DNA of 64,000 nucleotides from assembly GCA_030704615.1 (NCBI GenBank), contig CM060733.1:40858001-40922000 (forward strand). Reading direction: 5' to 3'. Of the stretch, positions 1-12,900 are shown one piece after another (within the stretch, counting starts at the first letter, position 1; each line of letters opens with the position of its first letter). The stretch is from Takakia lepidozioides. Lineage: Eukaryota; Streptophyta; Takakiopsida; Takakiales; Takakiaceae. Under the pieces are notes generated by a model. It saw only the letters and a list, made by a program, of their open reading frames with translations. It was not told where the DNA came from and searched no databases. Both the position numbers and the translations under genes were made by a program.

Positions 1-263
1 TTGGAGAGAATCTTCAGTCTTCCCCAGATTTGATAGAGGACTTCGGAGATGTGCATAATGTTGCGAATATCCGAGCTGCTGGTCATTGCCTGGCCCGCAG
101 GGGAGGCTGGCCGGGATGAAAAGTGCGACTAGATTTCTCAGAAAAACCATGGCCACAGCATTCGGTGAAGGCGGAACTTTACAGATGAATGAACTCTGCA
201 TTTCTGCGTCCAGCTCAGGCTTTGGGGGTTGATCTGACACAATAGTTTATGTGATGTGAACAG

Positions 264-802
264 AGTCACGTCTGCCCAATTTCCTGTTCAAGACAGCTCA
301 GCAGGTATAGTCCCTGACTCCCGGTTGTGAGAATTGGCCACATGAATATCCACTCAGTATAGTTTGCGAATTATTAGACTACATATGTTCGCTGAGCTAG
401 ATATCTCATCTCAAGAATACGACTTTAAGACTTTAATAGATCATATGGAGCTGAGGGAGAAAGACGATGACGCTGGCCTGAGCTCAGGCAGTCTAAGCAA
501 AGCGAATTTGCACCCAAGATCACTCGGGTGCATTGATCTACGCTCCCCTCCTCAACGATTTGAAACAATGGCCAAAGACATCTGTGAGTAGACCTGCAGT
601 TTTTGACAATCACTTGTGATGTCGGTGGTCATGGCAGGGTGCAGCCACCCAAACGTATCTTGCAGTACACCCGAACGTGGAGGGTGTGTCTGGAAAGTAC
701 TTCATAGATTGCAATGAGACGCCATTGAGCGGGCACGCATTGGACGTGAAATTGGCCGATAGGCTTCGGAAGTGGAGCGAGGACTACATCAGCACTCATT
801 GA
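264..802 (+). CDS. TIC32/retinol-dehydrogenase-like SDR, copy 1 (3' end only)
   Basis: These are the last two exons of a short-chain dehydrogenase whose earlier exons lie left of the window. Exon 264-304 (41 nt) reads SRLPNFLFKTAQQ. Exon 638-802 (165 nt) begins GAATQTYLAVHPNVEGVSGK and ends ISTH-stop. Both exons have exactly the lengths and phases of exons 7 and 8 of the complete copy at 4896-8945. The introns also align, for example the stretch around 50-250 with 8250-8510. The GAAT...HP...G(V/K)SGKYF pattern is the conserved C-terminal segment of plant TIC32-like NADP(H)-dependent SDRs. The reading frame is open, so nothing suggests that this part is dead. The substrate is unknown. Confidence 0.8.
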
Positions 803-1060
803 TCCAGCAACACTAATAATCACCCAGTTTTTTAAACCCAACTCTCCATCGATGGGATCTGTCAGACATTCGCTGAATATTATGGCTCATTAATCGAGTA
901 TTTTGGAGAAATGATCGTCATCTTGAAACATTACAATTGATATAAACAAGACCATGTAGACCATGATGGATTTATATGCTCTATAGAAGAGCATGTCACT
1001 TGTACATGTATATCATTAGCTTCACTTCGTTCAAACTTATTCTTGCATGGAATATCCTTC

Positions 1061-1077
1061 AATAAAATAATAAATAT
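1061..1077 (+). terminator. possible polyadenylation signal of SDR copy 1
   Basis: An AATAAA-containing A/T run lies about 260 nt after the stop codon of SDR copy 1. That is a normal plant 3' UTR distance. It was recognised by motif only. Confidence 0.3.
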
Positions 1078-4000
1078 ATGACGGCCCCCCTAAGGAAGCC
1101 TAAATTATGGTCACAGATCCAACAGTCCATCATGAACAAATGTGCTAGAACATGTCAATGCCTTCCATCTCCACCAATATTTCTCTTCCAAGTGTGCTGT
1201 CCTATGGACATTTGCGCCCGGATTACATGCAAGTTGTCATATTCAGAACTGCAAGCAAATTACAGGACGTGCGAGAAAGATAACTAAAACTGTGGTTCAT
1301 TATTTCATCACATAGCCTCCAGCCTAACTAAGTTACCCAGCCATTCTTTTATATGTTGGTAGTAACCATTTCACCAGTAGCCATTTGCATACGTGAAATG
1401 CCATTAATCCTAAGCTTGCTATCAGTCTCAGAATCCAACACCCAACTAGGTGGGGATCTCACAGCCCATACTAGTGAATCCTCATTGAGCCAAGACTATA
1501 GTGCTCCTTAGATGTAGTTGAACAGGAGCTGACAGAGTTCTCAGCTAACATAGTATGGGAGGTCCATTACTGAGCTTGCATTTTCTAGTGCTGACTGCTT
1601 CCCATACTTCGGCTCGGATTTCTACTTGGAAGAGCCTTATTAATGTGTACACAGTTCAAAGCCCTTAAAGCACTGTTGACATGCATTGGTACTTTCATCT
1701 TAGTTCTTAGATCCCCGAAAGGGAATTGAGGTTGTCAAAGAGCTCTCATTTTCCCTGAGTCTCTTCATCTCGTTTGGTGTTGAATGGGGTTGGAGAGCAA
1801 TGTAATCTTGACAAACACGTAGATCCAAACTACTCTATATATTTTGAAGTTAGTCTGATATGGGTACATCAATAATTGAGGAACATGTACCATTGATCAA
1901 CAACACACACTTTTGCTTTCAAAATAAAAGGCTTAACCCTGAAGTTCCCAAGCCCCTTTTTGCAATTTCGTCGTTGGTAGCCTGCTCCAGTGTAGACTGC
2001 TACCTATACTCTCAGATCCACAGATTCCAGCCATACACATTTGGTGATAGTGTACTCTTATATTCATAGAGATTTTTTAATTAGATGATGGTTCAGGTTC
2101 CAAATTTTTATTTTCTAAGGGGCCCCTGCTTGCAGAGCCCACCAAAGGGAGCTGGAAGAAACCAAATAAATTGTATACCCCTTATCCTCCTTATATAGTC
2201 TCTCCATGGCCTTCTAGAAGGGGGCCCACTGCCTCATCCCATAAGAAAAACCGTTGCATGCATGCAACCCTACTGCAAGCCCATTGGCCACTCCAACCAC
2301 GTTACAGTAAGATATTTAATTTTATTATCAGCCACTCAGGTGATCACCCTAGCTGCCCACTTGGATGGCCGGCTCAAGTGTGCACCTCAGCCGCCGATGT
2401 GAGCAAAAAACCGAAATTGTTCTTAAAACAAAAGTCAGTGAAATATAAACATGAATAGGTTTGAGATTGAGTAAGATATTTAAATTTTAGGATCGGCCAC
2501 TCAGGTGATCACCTGAGCTGCACCTCAGCTATCAATGCGAGCCATTCAATTTTGCACCTCAATAGGCTCAAGTGTTCACCTGGGTGGCTCAAGTTTTCAC
2601 CTCAGCTCCCAAGTTAGTCCATTCATGTGTTTAGATGAGCTGCTCATTGCCATAATTGGCACTTTTACACTTACCTTAGCAGTAATAACATGGGTCCCAC
2701 ACTGAAATGTGTCTTAGTTCTGCAGGTGCATGTGTTGACTTAACGTGCTGCCCAATGGCCTGCTACCCACTAGCCCCATGCGTGGACTTGGTCCACTACC
2801 CAATGCCCTATTGCCCAGTGGCCACATGCATGGACTTGGCCCACATGTACTTATAGTACATGTACAGCTAGTTCCAATTTAGAAAAAATGAGAGTTTAAC
2901 TCATCAACATGTGCAAGTAAGCACATAGTACACTTATTGAAGTAGTTATAATTTCGTATGAACTCCAGTGACAAACCGTCACAACTTGTACTGTTATTGT
3001 ACCATGCACCAGTTCAAACTGACATCACTGAAATTGGTCTCAAAGTTTACAACTAAACTGTCCCAGTTATATACTTGAGGTAAATGATCAAAATAAAACA
3101 AATTATTTATGTTTTGTATGTTAATAATTTCAATAAGATAATTAATGTTTAGTATGAACAATGATACGTTTACTTGATCAATGATGGTTTAGATAAAATA
3201 TGTATCTCCAAATGAGCCTTGGTGGTATACGTATGGAGATGAGTTAGATGAAGAGAAAGTAGGACAGTATTTGCGTATATAGAGTTGTATATTATTTGAC
3301 AGTTACATCATTTTTAAAGATATACTATGTGTTATTACACTGTTACATTATTTTTTGAACATATAATCATCTTCATTTTTGGCAATGTGACACCTTAAGC
3401 CGTGCAAGCATAATTCAGTATATATTCCATGTTTTGTATTGTGGAAATGTGAACAGTATACCAGGGGCCATGATCTTTTGTTATAGAGTTCGGTGTGAAG
3501 TTCCTGAAAATATCACACCCAAAGCATAAAAGTGCATGGCTCCTTCCTTCATTGGTACTATTTTTTATGCTGAGGGAGCTTGGGAAAAGTTTTGATAGCT
3601 AGATAGGATGTCTTAACTACAGGTCGAGTCCATACCATTTGTCTTGTTTGTGGGACCTGGACAAGGACTAATCGGTGGCAGTATCTGTAGGTCACAGAGA
3701 ACAGTACTTGGATTACAGTGACGGTTTGCAATTACAGTAAATGGCTTATCTACCCCTCAAAACCAAAGTACGGCAACACTAGTATTTTTACTATGTATAC
3801 ATGTACACATGTAAAGTATGGATAAATGCCACTAGTTTCTGAATTGATGTATGTGTGCAGGGAATGAGACTGCAGAGACAATAACATACTTTGGAATTAT
3901 ATTGAACTTGGTATTTTACTTGGTACATAGCATCCGTATCAGCTTCCCATATTCATCTACCTTGGTCACAAACTTTGTGGGGACTACTACCGTCACACCC

Positions 4001-4895
4001 TTGCTCGGAGCTGTCTGGGCGACCCATATCCGGGACAATGTATTAGAAAATAGATATCGTCTTAGGCTGCCTGCTGTTTGGCCAATTACAAACTCTTTTC
4101 TTCTCTGCTGTTTATTGTTGAAAGGTAGGCAAGCCGCATCCCTGAAAAGATATCGTTGCAGGAAAGGGGCTTTATCTTATTGGCATTCTCTGCCAGCTTA
4201 CCCGGCTGTAAGCCTTCAGCTTTTATGTCTACAGATATGAACCTGTTTATGGGCAAGTGTTTTCTTAGGCCAATCCCAGTCATATTACACAGTGCAAAGT
4301 TAGTTGATCATTTAGACCAATGAAAATCTTTGACATGGTGTAAACATAGTTCATCACATGTTACATAGAGTGTAAACCAATAACAGTCTTGACACGGTGT
4401 AAGATCAGTTGACCATATTTTCTCCATTGACTTCAACGTGATGCAAAGTCTGGCCCTCAAGGGACAGAGCCAACAAATAACCCTTAACATTTGTTAGTGT
4501 GCACTAGTAGGGGGAGCAAAATCTTCTTAACATTTATGCTAGTTTAACGTTTTATAGAGGTAACATTTATCGAGGGCAGACTGTAGGAAATGATAAGTGG
4601 ATTTTGTAGTCCGGTCAAACCGTCAGCCGGCGCGCGGTTTCAAATCAGAATACCGCCCGCCCACGTTTTGTTGCAGACAATTGTCAACGGGAATACAAAA
4701 TGAGTACTGGACTTTTGGTCAACTCAAACTCCACAGTGCAACCGCGTACGAGAAACACAGAGAGAGAAATTGAAGGAGACATTTCTGAACACCTGCAGAT
4801 TGCATACACTGAAGAGCAAGCAACCCATTGAATATTCAGGAGGCGGATACAGTGTCCCAGTTTAGAAAGATTGTAGCTCTAGAAGGAGAAGAGAG
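1078..4895. other. intergenic region between the SDR copies
   Basis: I see no supported gene here; the open frames are short and unrelated. From about 2308 to 2520 there are two diverged direct copies, about 163 bp apart, of a unit containing a GGCCACTCAGGTGATCACC core. The second carries an 18-bp perfect palindrome at 2500-2517. The stretch 2900-3500 is AT-rich. The promoter of SDR copy 2 should lie in the last few hundred bases, but no clear TATA element could be assigned. Confidence 0.4.
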
Positions 4896-7800
4896 ATGGG
4901 GCAACTTGTCGCCTACCTCAAAGGTACACCTGGACCCAGCGGCTTTGGCTCTGCCGCCACGGCTATGGATGTCACCAAAGGCCTCTCATTGGAATCGTAC
5001 ACTGCCATCATCACAGGTGATATCGGCTTTCTTGTTCAGTAGTATTGGGTTGTGATCGTTGTGGTAATTGAGATGAAGTGAGCTCTGAAATGGGACATCT
5101 GCGTGTTAGTGCCCACAACTAGGCCACAGTAGCTACTAGAGGAAGTGTTCTCAGGCACAGCGTGGTCAAAGGTCCCAATGGGCGTTTGTTCGAATGAGGT
5201 CTTCATGAAAGTTACAGACAACGACCTCGCCCGAGATTCACCCACGCAAAGAGTTCGCTAAATTTTGACCTAGCTGTTTTGGGGGTGATGGTTTGGCAGG
5301 TGCCACCGCTGGCATTGGCAAAGAGACGGCAAGGGCACTAGCAAAGAGAGGGGCGAGAGTGGTCCTTGCTATTAGAAATTTGAGATTAGGAGAGGAATTG
5401 AAGGCAGAACTTTTGAAGGAAAATATGAAGGCCAGAATCGAGGTCATTCAGCTCGATTTGAGCGATTTGTCTTCGGTTCGAAAATTCGCTGCTGACTTCA
5501 AGGCTCGCAATTTACCTCTCAACATTCTCGTGTAAGTTGATCCGGTTGGTTTTTTTTGTTTTGGAGGTAACATAACCACCAAATTTGCTGACCATTCACT
5601 AGAGAACAAATGAGGGGGTGGCTCACCACCGACCACAGCCCTGTCGCGAGAACGGAGAGGACGATTCCCTTGTTTTTCGATCGATCGGTTCTCATTATTT
5701 TCCAGGGAAACCAGACAGAGAGCTTGAAGGAGAAGAGGGAGAGAGCTGTGGAAAGATAACGACAATTTCATAACGTCCACAACCCGAGGGCCAGGGGGTA
5801 GTAGCCTTTGTGGTCATTGTCGCATCCTTAAGCACCTCGTCCTTGATGGCAAAATCTCAGAAAATCCACCCGGTATATCCAATGTAGAAGCACCTGTATC
5901 AGTCGGCCATCCTCTTTCCACTCCTTGATGTAGAGGATGATGTCCAGTTCTGCCAGAATCTTGGAAGACTTCTGGACCCATCAAGATGATTGGCCTTCTT
6001 CTGGCTACACAGAATGTGCAGCGGTCCAGGCACAAACGCCGTGACTGTCAGGAAACTCATAACCCAGAAACCAAAGATGATTTCAGGTATCAAGGTCCTC
6101 CGACAATGGAGGTACAGCAAGTGCCACCGCAGCCCACCATATCTCCTTTTTGCGCTTTTTCCAGTTCCCATACAATGCCTTCAGCCTCTTACCATACACT
6201 TCTAGACTGATCTGAACTCCTGTGGAACCACTTCCTCCCGGGTTTGACAGGGAAACCTTTACTTAACCCGTGGACGTGATAAAGCTTAGGTCTACCCCGG
6301 GCCACTCCACACAAAGAACACATATCTTGGCCAAAGGCTAAGTCAAAGGGTACCTTGAGTGGAATCACACATCCAAAACTTCAAACCATTGCATCAGTGG
6401 GGATCAAGACTTAAACCCTCTCTCTCTTTTCCTCTTCAGGGCTAGGGTTTCTCATATCCTTCCCCCTTTCTGCACGAGGTCTGATGATCGATCGTCTCCG
6501 TGCTTTAAGAGTGGTTCATTCAGAGCTGTGGTTGAGGTTGGATAATCCTCATGTGACCAGGTGTGTCAGGTGTGTACAGGTGAGTGGTATTTGCATACAG
6601 GCCGGGAGCACGTCTCTTTTTGCGCTGTTTTTCCTCATTGGTGAGCCTCGATATTGGGGGCTCGGAATGCTTAGATAGAGTCCACAACTCAGGAAGAATT
6701 TGATACTAAGCTCTGTTGTATTGTTTTCTCTACACACAGAAACAATGGAGGAATTAGCTCCCTCGACGAGCCTAAGTCTACTCCACAGGGCCTGGAGTTG
6801 ATGTTTGCCACCAACTATTTAGGTTGGTGCACATGCCCTGAATGATCTCCAGAGCGCGAGAGAGTGAGAGTTTGTGTCTTTAGAGTGTTATGGGGACATT
6901 GCCTAGCCTTCCCGTCGGACTGATACTGACCAAAGCACCAAGGAGTATGGGCCCCTCTTCCAAAGATAAGCTGTGTTTGTCAGAGCTCATTGAAACTAGA
7001 ATTGACCAGGCTGCCAGTTGTTATTAGCACCCAAAAACAAACGTTACACGGGCTTTATTGTGCCCTTCAAAGGAGCACCCAACTTTGTGTCATTTTTCCT
7101 GGGATTTTAAAAACTCCGGTGAGCAGCTAAGTTGAACATTGCATCTGTCATGCAGGTCACTTTCTGTTTAAAGACTTGCTGCTGGACACCCGTGGACTGA
7201 TTAGTGGTATAGAATTCACTGATGAAGGGGGGGCATCGTATCTGTGATGCACGCAGGTCACTTTTTGTTGACAGACTTGCTGCTCGACACCATGAAGACC
7301 ACTGCCACACAGAGTGGCATTCAGGGCCGCATTGTTGTAGTATCAGGGGCAATCTATACATTCACTTATGAGGGCGGGATAGCATTTGACAAACTAATCA
7401 ACTCAAAAAAGTAAGGAAGTGCCCAATGATATGTATCCTGGTTGCTATTTCACTCTTCCTTTCCCATTCTCCTCGCACTCCGTCCAACCTGCCTTTCTCT
7501 ACAACTGCTTGGTTTGTGAATCTTGTAAGAGTGGCCTTCTAACAGCAGGGCTGTTTACTGGGATATGCTGAACAGAATTTATGGTTTTAAGGGATATGGT
7601 CAATCAAAGCTTGCCAACATCCTTCACTGTCAGGGGCTCTCACGACGTCTCCAGGTTTTTCTCTCTCTGTGTTTCTCGTTGCAGGGATGTTATACCCCCT
7701 TTTAAATCCAGCACTCTATGAACCCTGTGAAAGTTGCCCTCACATGTGTATCATCTCTAGAGAAATTTCCGATGAGCTTTATATACCTTTGTGTGTGAAA

Positions 7801-8945
7801 TTTCCACTTGGTGTGAATGACCCACTGGAACTGCACACTCAAGGGTATGTCACAGCGCATCTTCCTGTCACTGATCTCCCCAACAAGACTCTTTGTAGTC
7901 TTTGCTTGCTGTTCATTGATTGGAATACAGTCTTTGGCATAACTAGTCTGTTGCTTGTCTCGAATGGACAGGAAGAAGGCACCAAAAATATAACAGTCAA
8001 CTGTCTCCACCCGGGTGCTATCAGAACCAACCTCACACACATTCAGGGTGTATTAGGGCTTATTGGTAAGTCAAGCTCCTTTTGCCGGTGTCATGTTGAA
8101 AGCAAAGTGGGTGCTGATTAAGCTGATGATGTGGTAAAATGTACTCTGTCAGAATGGGGATCTTTTCCCCTTTCTTCAGGGAGCATGTCACTAAGCTGGA
8201 AAGCTTCAATGCCCCTGAGTCTAGGTTAGGGTGATGTATGACATTGGGCCATTATCCGAGCTGCTGGCCATGTCCTTGTGGGCATACACTGACCAGCTTG
8301 TTGGCCGGGATGAAGAGTGCAACATGACCACTATGCTTGCAAGTTCTACGGAACCACTGTGTATTGTGGTGAACAAAATCCTGCATCTCCTAGATTCCTC
8401 GGTAAACTCAATAGCCACAGGATTTGCTGAAGGTGGAACTTCACCCACTGACCAGCTATGCATTTCTGTGGAAGCATCGGGGTTTGATCTGACACAACAG
8501 TGGCTATGTGGCGTGAACAGAGTCCTGTTTGCCGAAATTCATATACAAGACAGTTGAGCAGGTATGCTCCAAAATCCCTGACTCGGGGTTGTGGGGATTG
8601 GCCACATGAATATCCACCGATTAGAGTTCTTTTAATTTGCAAATTCTACATCTGTTCGCTCTATCTCATCTTGGGAATCAGTCTAATATTCATCCTTCCC
8701 CTCCTCCTCTACGATTGGAATAAGTGAGTGGTGCGTCCATCTGCTCCTGCTGATAATGTTGTTGTTGGTGCTCATGGCAGGGGGCAGCCACCCAAACCTA
8801 TCTTGCCGCACACCCGGACGTGGAAGGTGTCTCTGGAAAGTACTTCATGGATTGCAATGAAAGTCCATTGACCGGACATGCATTGGACAGTAAACTGGCT
8901 GATAGACTTTGGAAGTGGAGCGAGGACTATGTTAGCACTCACTGA
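4896..8945 (+). CDS. TIC32/retinol-dehydrogenase-like short-chain dehydrogenase, copy 2 (complete, 8 exons)
   Basis: The product is an NAD(P)H-dependent Rossmann-fold oxidoreductase of the plant TIC32-like family; the substrate is unknown. Exons are 4896-5016, 5300-5531, 6740-6822, 7257-7410, 7549-7654, 7972-8065, 8521-8561 and 8781-8945. All phases join, giving 996 nt and 331 aa, close to the roughly 320 aa usual for the family. Visible motifs are TGATAGIG (cofactor loop, across exons 1 and 2), DLSDLSS, FATNYLGHFLLTDLLLDTM, RIVVVSGAI (catalytic Ser), YGQSKLANIL (catalytic Tyr and Lys) and NCLHPGAIRTN. The usual NNAG is NNGG here, a mild substitution. Intron 3 holds a decayed copy of the exon 4 start (7140-7191). 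Intron 2 (1.2 kb) contains an unidentified minus-strand coding-like stretch at about 5830-6170. The ATG at 4896 is chosen because the next residues reach a family-like GPSGFGS N-terminus. Confidence 0.87.
7140..7191 (+). repeat. partial duplicate of SDR exon 4 with its splice acceptor
   Basis: This intronic stretch repeats about 50 bp of the acceptor and exon 4 start at 7238-7290. Both include GCAGGTCACTTT and GACTTGCTGCT. The copy reads HFLFKDLLLDT, then loses homology and reaches a stop near 7245. It is probably a local tandem duplication that now forms a pseudo-exon. Confidence 0.6.
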
Positions 8946-9814
8946 TTCATCGGTCACCCAGTTTTCTAAACCCAAGTCTCCATCTAGGATTTGTCAGTAG
9001 AAGCAAAATGTGTACAAGGGTGAAAGGGTTAGTTGTAAATATTTGCATGCTCTCTCGAACATGCTAAAATCAGTTTTCAGTCTGCTTCAGGAAGGAAGAC
9101 TCTAAAGAACAACGCGGAGAAATCCTTCTCTTGATAACTTAGGACAGGAAGTAAGCCATGATGCTAATAATGTCTGTCACATCTGAAACCACTCTATGTA
9201 ACACCAGTATCCTATGAACGCTCTTGGCTACCAGGAACTCCATTTGCTGGGCAGCTTGCCAATGCACATAACTCAAGTATGACAAGTTTTTGCTTGAAAG
9301 GTGCTCTGCTCTGGTCGAAAGCCTTGTTCGTTATTTTTCATTTGAGCCGTAGAATAACGAGTAAACATTTTAGTTGTAATGCATACAAGCATTCTAAGCA
9401 ATGGGTCATCCAATGTTCATCCTAAGGCTTGCTCACGATTCCAGCAGCAGGGCACTCACACAGCACAGTGCTTCCATGAGGGGCTGTACCCGCATCAGCC
9501 ACTAGTAACGAGGCAGAGCCAGTAAGTTTTGGCGGGAGCCAGTTCAGCTGGTGAAACCCACCCCTCAGATCACCTCATTTTGCTGTTGTTTGGTTGGAGG
9601 ACTTCCTTCATTCCTTGGAAGTCATGCATTCCAGCTTAATCTCCTAAGGCTATGGAGTAGACTGGCCAAAATATATATATGTACATGCATGTTTTCCCCT
9701 ACACAAAACCATGTAGCCTTCTCCACACTGCTCAAGTCAGTCAACCAATTTAGGCCCCTTCCCCTTTGAGATTACTTGAAAAATATCACATAAACGCCAT
9801 GATCGTGACAAAGG
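8946..9814. other. intergenic, no gene seen
   Basis: The first roughly 50 bases resemble the 3' flank of SDR copy 1, so the duplication extends slightly past the stop codon. Beyond that I see no coding evidence, RNA gene or clear repeat. Confidence 0.4.
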
Positions 9815-9945
9815 TGAAGGGTGTGTGGTGACCGCCACACTGCCACCAAGTTCATCTCAAGATTGTCGTCGTGCAGTTGTTGTTCTGGATGGCAACCGCT
9901 TTCACCACTTCCAAGATGGGGTTTGTTCTTGTGGGGGATTAATGG
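9815..9945 (+). pseudogene. DYW-domain relic of a PPR gene
   Basis: One frame reads RVCGDRHTATKFISRL. After a frameshift, a second frame reads DGNRFHHFQDGVCSCG. Together they match the terminal DYW deaminase-like domain of plant RNA-editing PPR proteins (pattern VCGDCHTATKFISK...NRFHHFxDGxCSCGDYW). The CxDCH cysteine is Arg here and the final DYW is lost. An in-frame stop lies directly upstream. No PPR repeats were found beside it, so this is an isolated, dead fragment. Confidence 0.7.
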
Positions 9946-12900
9946 TGAAACAAGAAATATGACATCTTGGAGTGAAGTAACTAACAAATTGCAAGGAAGA
10001 ACAGGCATGAAGGAACCCTGTAATGGTGGGCTGTGTAAATTCTGCACCAATCAGAAAGATAGTATTTGGAGGCTGAAATCCACTGATGGTACAGCCAACT
10101 CGGGGTATATATGTGAAGGAACTCAATTGTGCTGTCTGTTGAATCGCCGTAATGTCTACAGAACTGTCTGTTCAGTTTCTCTGTCAATGGAGTCAGATCT
10201 GAAGTTTTTGAGGTCATGAAAGTGGCCAGTGTGACACAAGAAATGTAGAAGCTGATCCGATAACATGCACAAAACAGATTGAATTACTCAGAGCTGACCA
10301 ACTCGCTTGAATTTGGTTTTCTTCCAAATCTCATCCGGATAAACAAATTTACGTTTACTGCAGAAGTGTGCCTCATTCTGAGGCGAGTTTGAAGCAGCTT
10401 CCGTTATGTTTATTATTAAGTATGACTGCAGAACTGGGTACTCAACCCTCACGGCCTAAACTCTGACGATTTACCCTCTAATCCCGTCCCTTTGAAAATG
10501 ACTGACTGCAGCCTGAGCGTGCTCTCATGGACCGTGTTTCCGCCGAGATTCTATGACATAGCATTTGAGAAATAAAATCAGCCACCCACTCTGCTTTTTT
10601 GACACGATGCAAGTGTAAAATCTCACAAAAAGCAATAATAGTTTGCGTACAAGTATGTAGTGATGTATCTCTAGTAGGTATATTATGTTGTTCCCATGCC
10701 TGAGCACTTGCAGTGGCAACAGAGTACAGAGAAATTGGAAGCAGTATGCTGACAAGGATACCTCATACCAATCTCTTAAAGTCCAATCTCTTTGGAGAAA
10801 ACCGACAAAGCCAAGAAACCAGGCCTTCACAGGACAAGACAAAAACAGAAAAAGCAAACAATTGAACAAGACTGCAGCCCTGTATGTTAGTCTATCCGAG
10901 TACAAAACAAGTCAACCCAGTTCTTGAATAGTCGACTCAAACTCACAGAAGAATATGGTTGTCTAGTAAATACTTCACGATCAGAATTTCATGAGTCCTT
11001 CCTACAGATGAAGTTACCAATTGTGACTGTTTCCATTAGAACCTTTCATCGTCATCCAGAATAATACCTGCTGTATTCTTTGGCTTGGAGGTCCATAGTG
11101 AGCGCCACTCCAAGATTGTGCTCGACCTTGAATTCTAGCAGATAGCTGGGCTCTCACCCAAGGCAGGTTTGACCAACCCTCAATCCAAAGACCCCCCCCT
11201 GTCCGTTTATGTCTAAAGTTTGGTGATGGTGGGCTTGTCTGTGAAAACCACCCAAGGAAAGGTAAGTGGCATCCTTGCAAAGACTATGCTATCTTAGAGC
11301 ATCCTTCAAATAATGAAGAACATCTCATGTCCTGCTAACAAGGAAGGGCAAGCCACAGTAAGAACCCCTTTGGCGGCAATTCCATGACGAAGAAAAATAT
11401 TTGATGAATCCAAACACGTGGAGCTACAATTCAGTCCACAAAACATCATCATGCTGACCAAGTCAATATCGATACCTCTTTCACGTCCTCAATGACGAGA
11501 ATCTTACCTTATGAAACCTCTTGTTCCATCTCCTGTTCCAAAGTGTGAAGGATCTGAGAAGAACCCCTGCCAGAGCCATTCCCTGCTTACTTCTTGGTCT
11601 GCATTCAAACATCACTAAAATCTTGATCTTTCGCAGCTCCTAATTGGGCTAACTTAAGATTGCATAGACTTCCCATAAGATAGACACCCTTACACCCACC
11701 AAAATTTCGAAAGGAATGTGTGAAAGGCAGTGCAACCAAGCTACAGGTGTTACATTTTTCTGAGAATGGGAGTTGAACCAGTATTTCTGGCATCATGTCT
11801 ACACCAGCCCTAACATCGATGCTCAATTTCCAAGAATTGGAGTATGTGCGGGAGCTATGGTGTTCCACACCTCAATGGGTAGAAAAGTGGTTGTAATGTG
11901 TGTCGGAGCCTATCGATCCCACTGTTGAAAGTGTTTTGAAAGTGTTATATACCTTCCCTCAGTTTCCATGCAGGCTGGGGAGTTGTCACAGCCATCACTT
12001 GCAAGGCTACTCTTGGGCCCGGTAATCCTGAGTTGCATGCCCATTTCCATTCCACAGTCTGAGCAGTTAATTCGCCCCATGCTGTCAGAAGTCCCACCCG
12101 TTCACCGCAAGCAGACAACAGGGCCTTGAGCATGGTCACTGACTGCGCTCCACAAACGCTGCCATCCCCTAGGCTTGTTTCCACCATGCTAGAGCTTCTC
12201 TCTCTCCTGCCACTTCTCTTCCAAGGATGCTATATGTAAGCTGCCATGGGGAGTGAACAACTCGGATTCATAATTTGTTCTTTGTTTGCCAAACTGTCGT
12301 GCTTCAACCCATCTTGACGGTTGTCTCTCTGCCTCGATTCATAGAGAGATCTGTCCCTGTCCGAGATCATCCTCACACTCCACGCCTCTCCAATTACCAG
12401 GAAAGCTGAAAGTTGTATCAACTTTGCCAAAATATTCCACCTTTTTTCCTGATCTTCCCTCCTTTGGAATGAAGCTTGTTCTCTCATATCTCCATGAAGC
12501 AGCTCACACTCTAACATCACCCCGTCCTGATACCCTCTCTTGGCCATCCCCCGGGAATATGCACTTGTAGGTACTTGAATCAGCCTCCTCTTTGAAAGCT
12601 ACAGGATACAAAACCCTTGCTACAAAGGACTCTCAATACAAATGGGCCAACCAGCTTGTGTCCATGGAGCTAAACAATGAATGCCTTCCAAGCTCCTCTC
12701 AAGTCCAGATATGAACGAGCCACCCTCACACTGAGCAAAATGGAGTGTTCCCCTGCATGACCTTCCTCATTAGGTACTAACAGTAGACGCAATTTGAAAA
12801 ATTGGGCATTAAAAAGTTCGATTCTTTTCGTGCACCTGGATTCCCAAACGGTGAATTTGCGATTAATTTTCCTCTTGTCCCGCGGCTCGTCTTCTCACAG

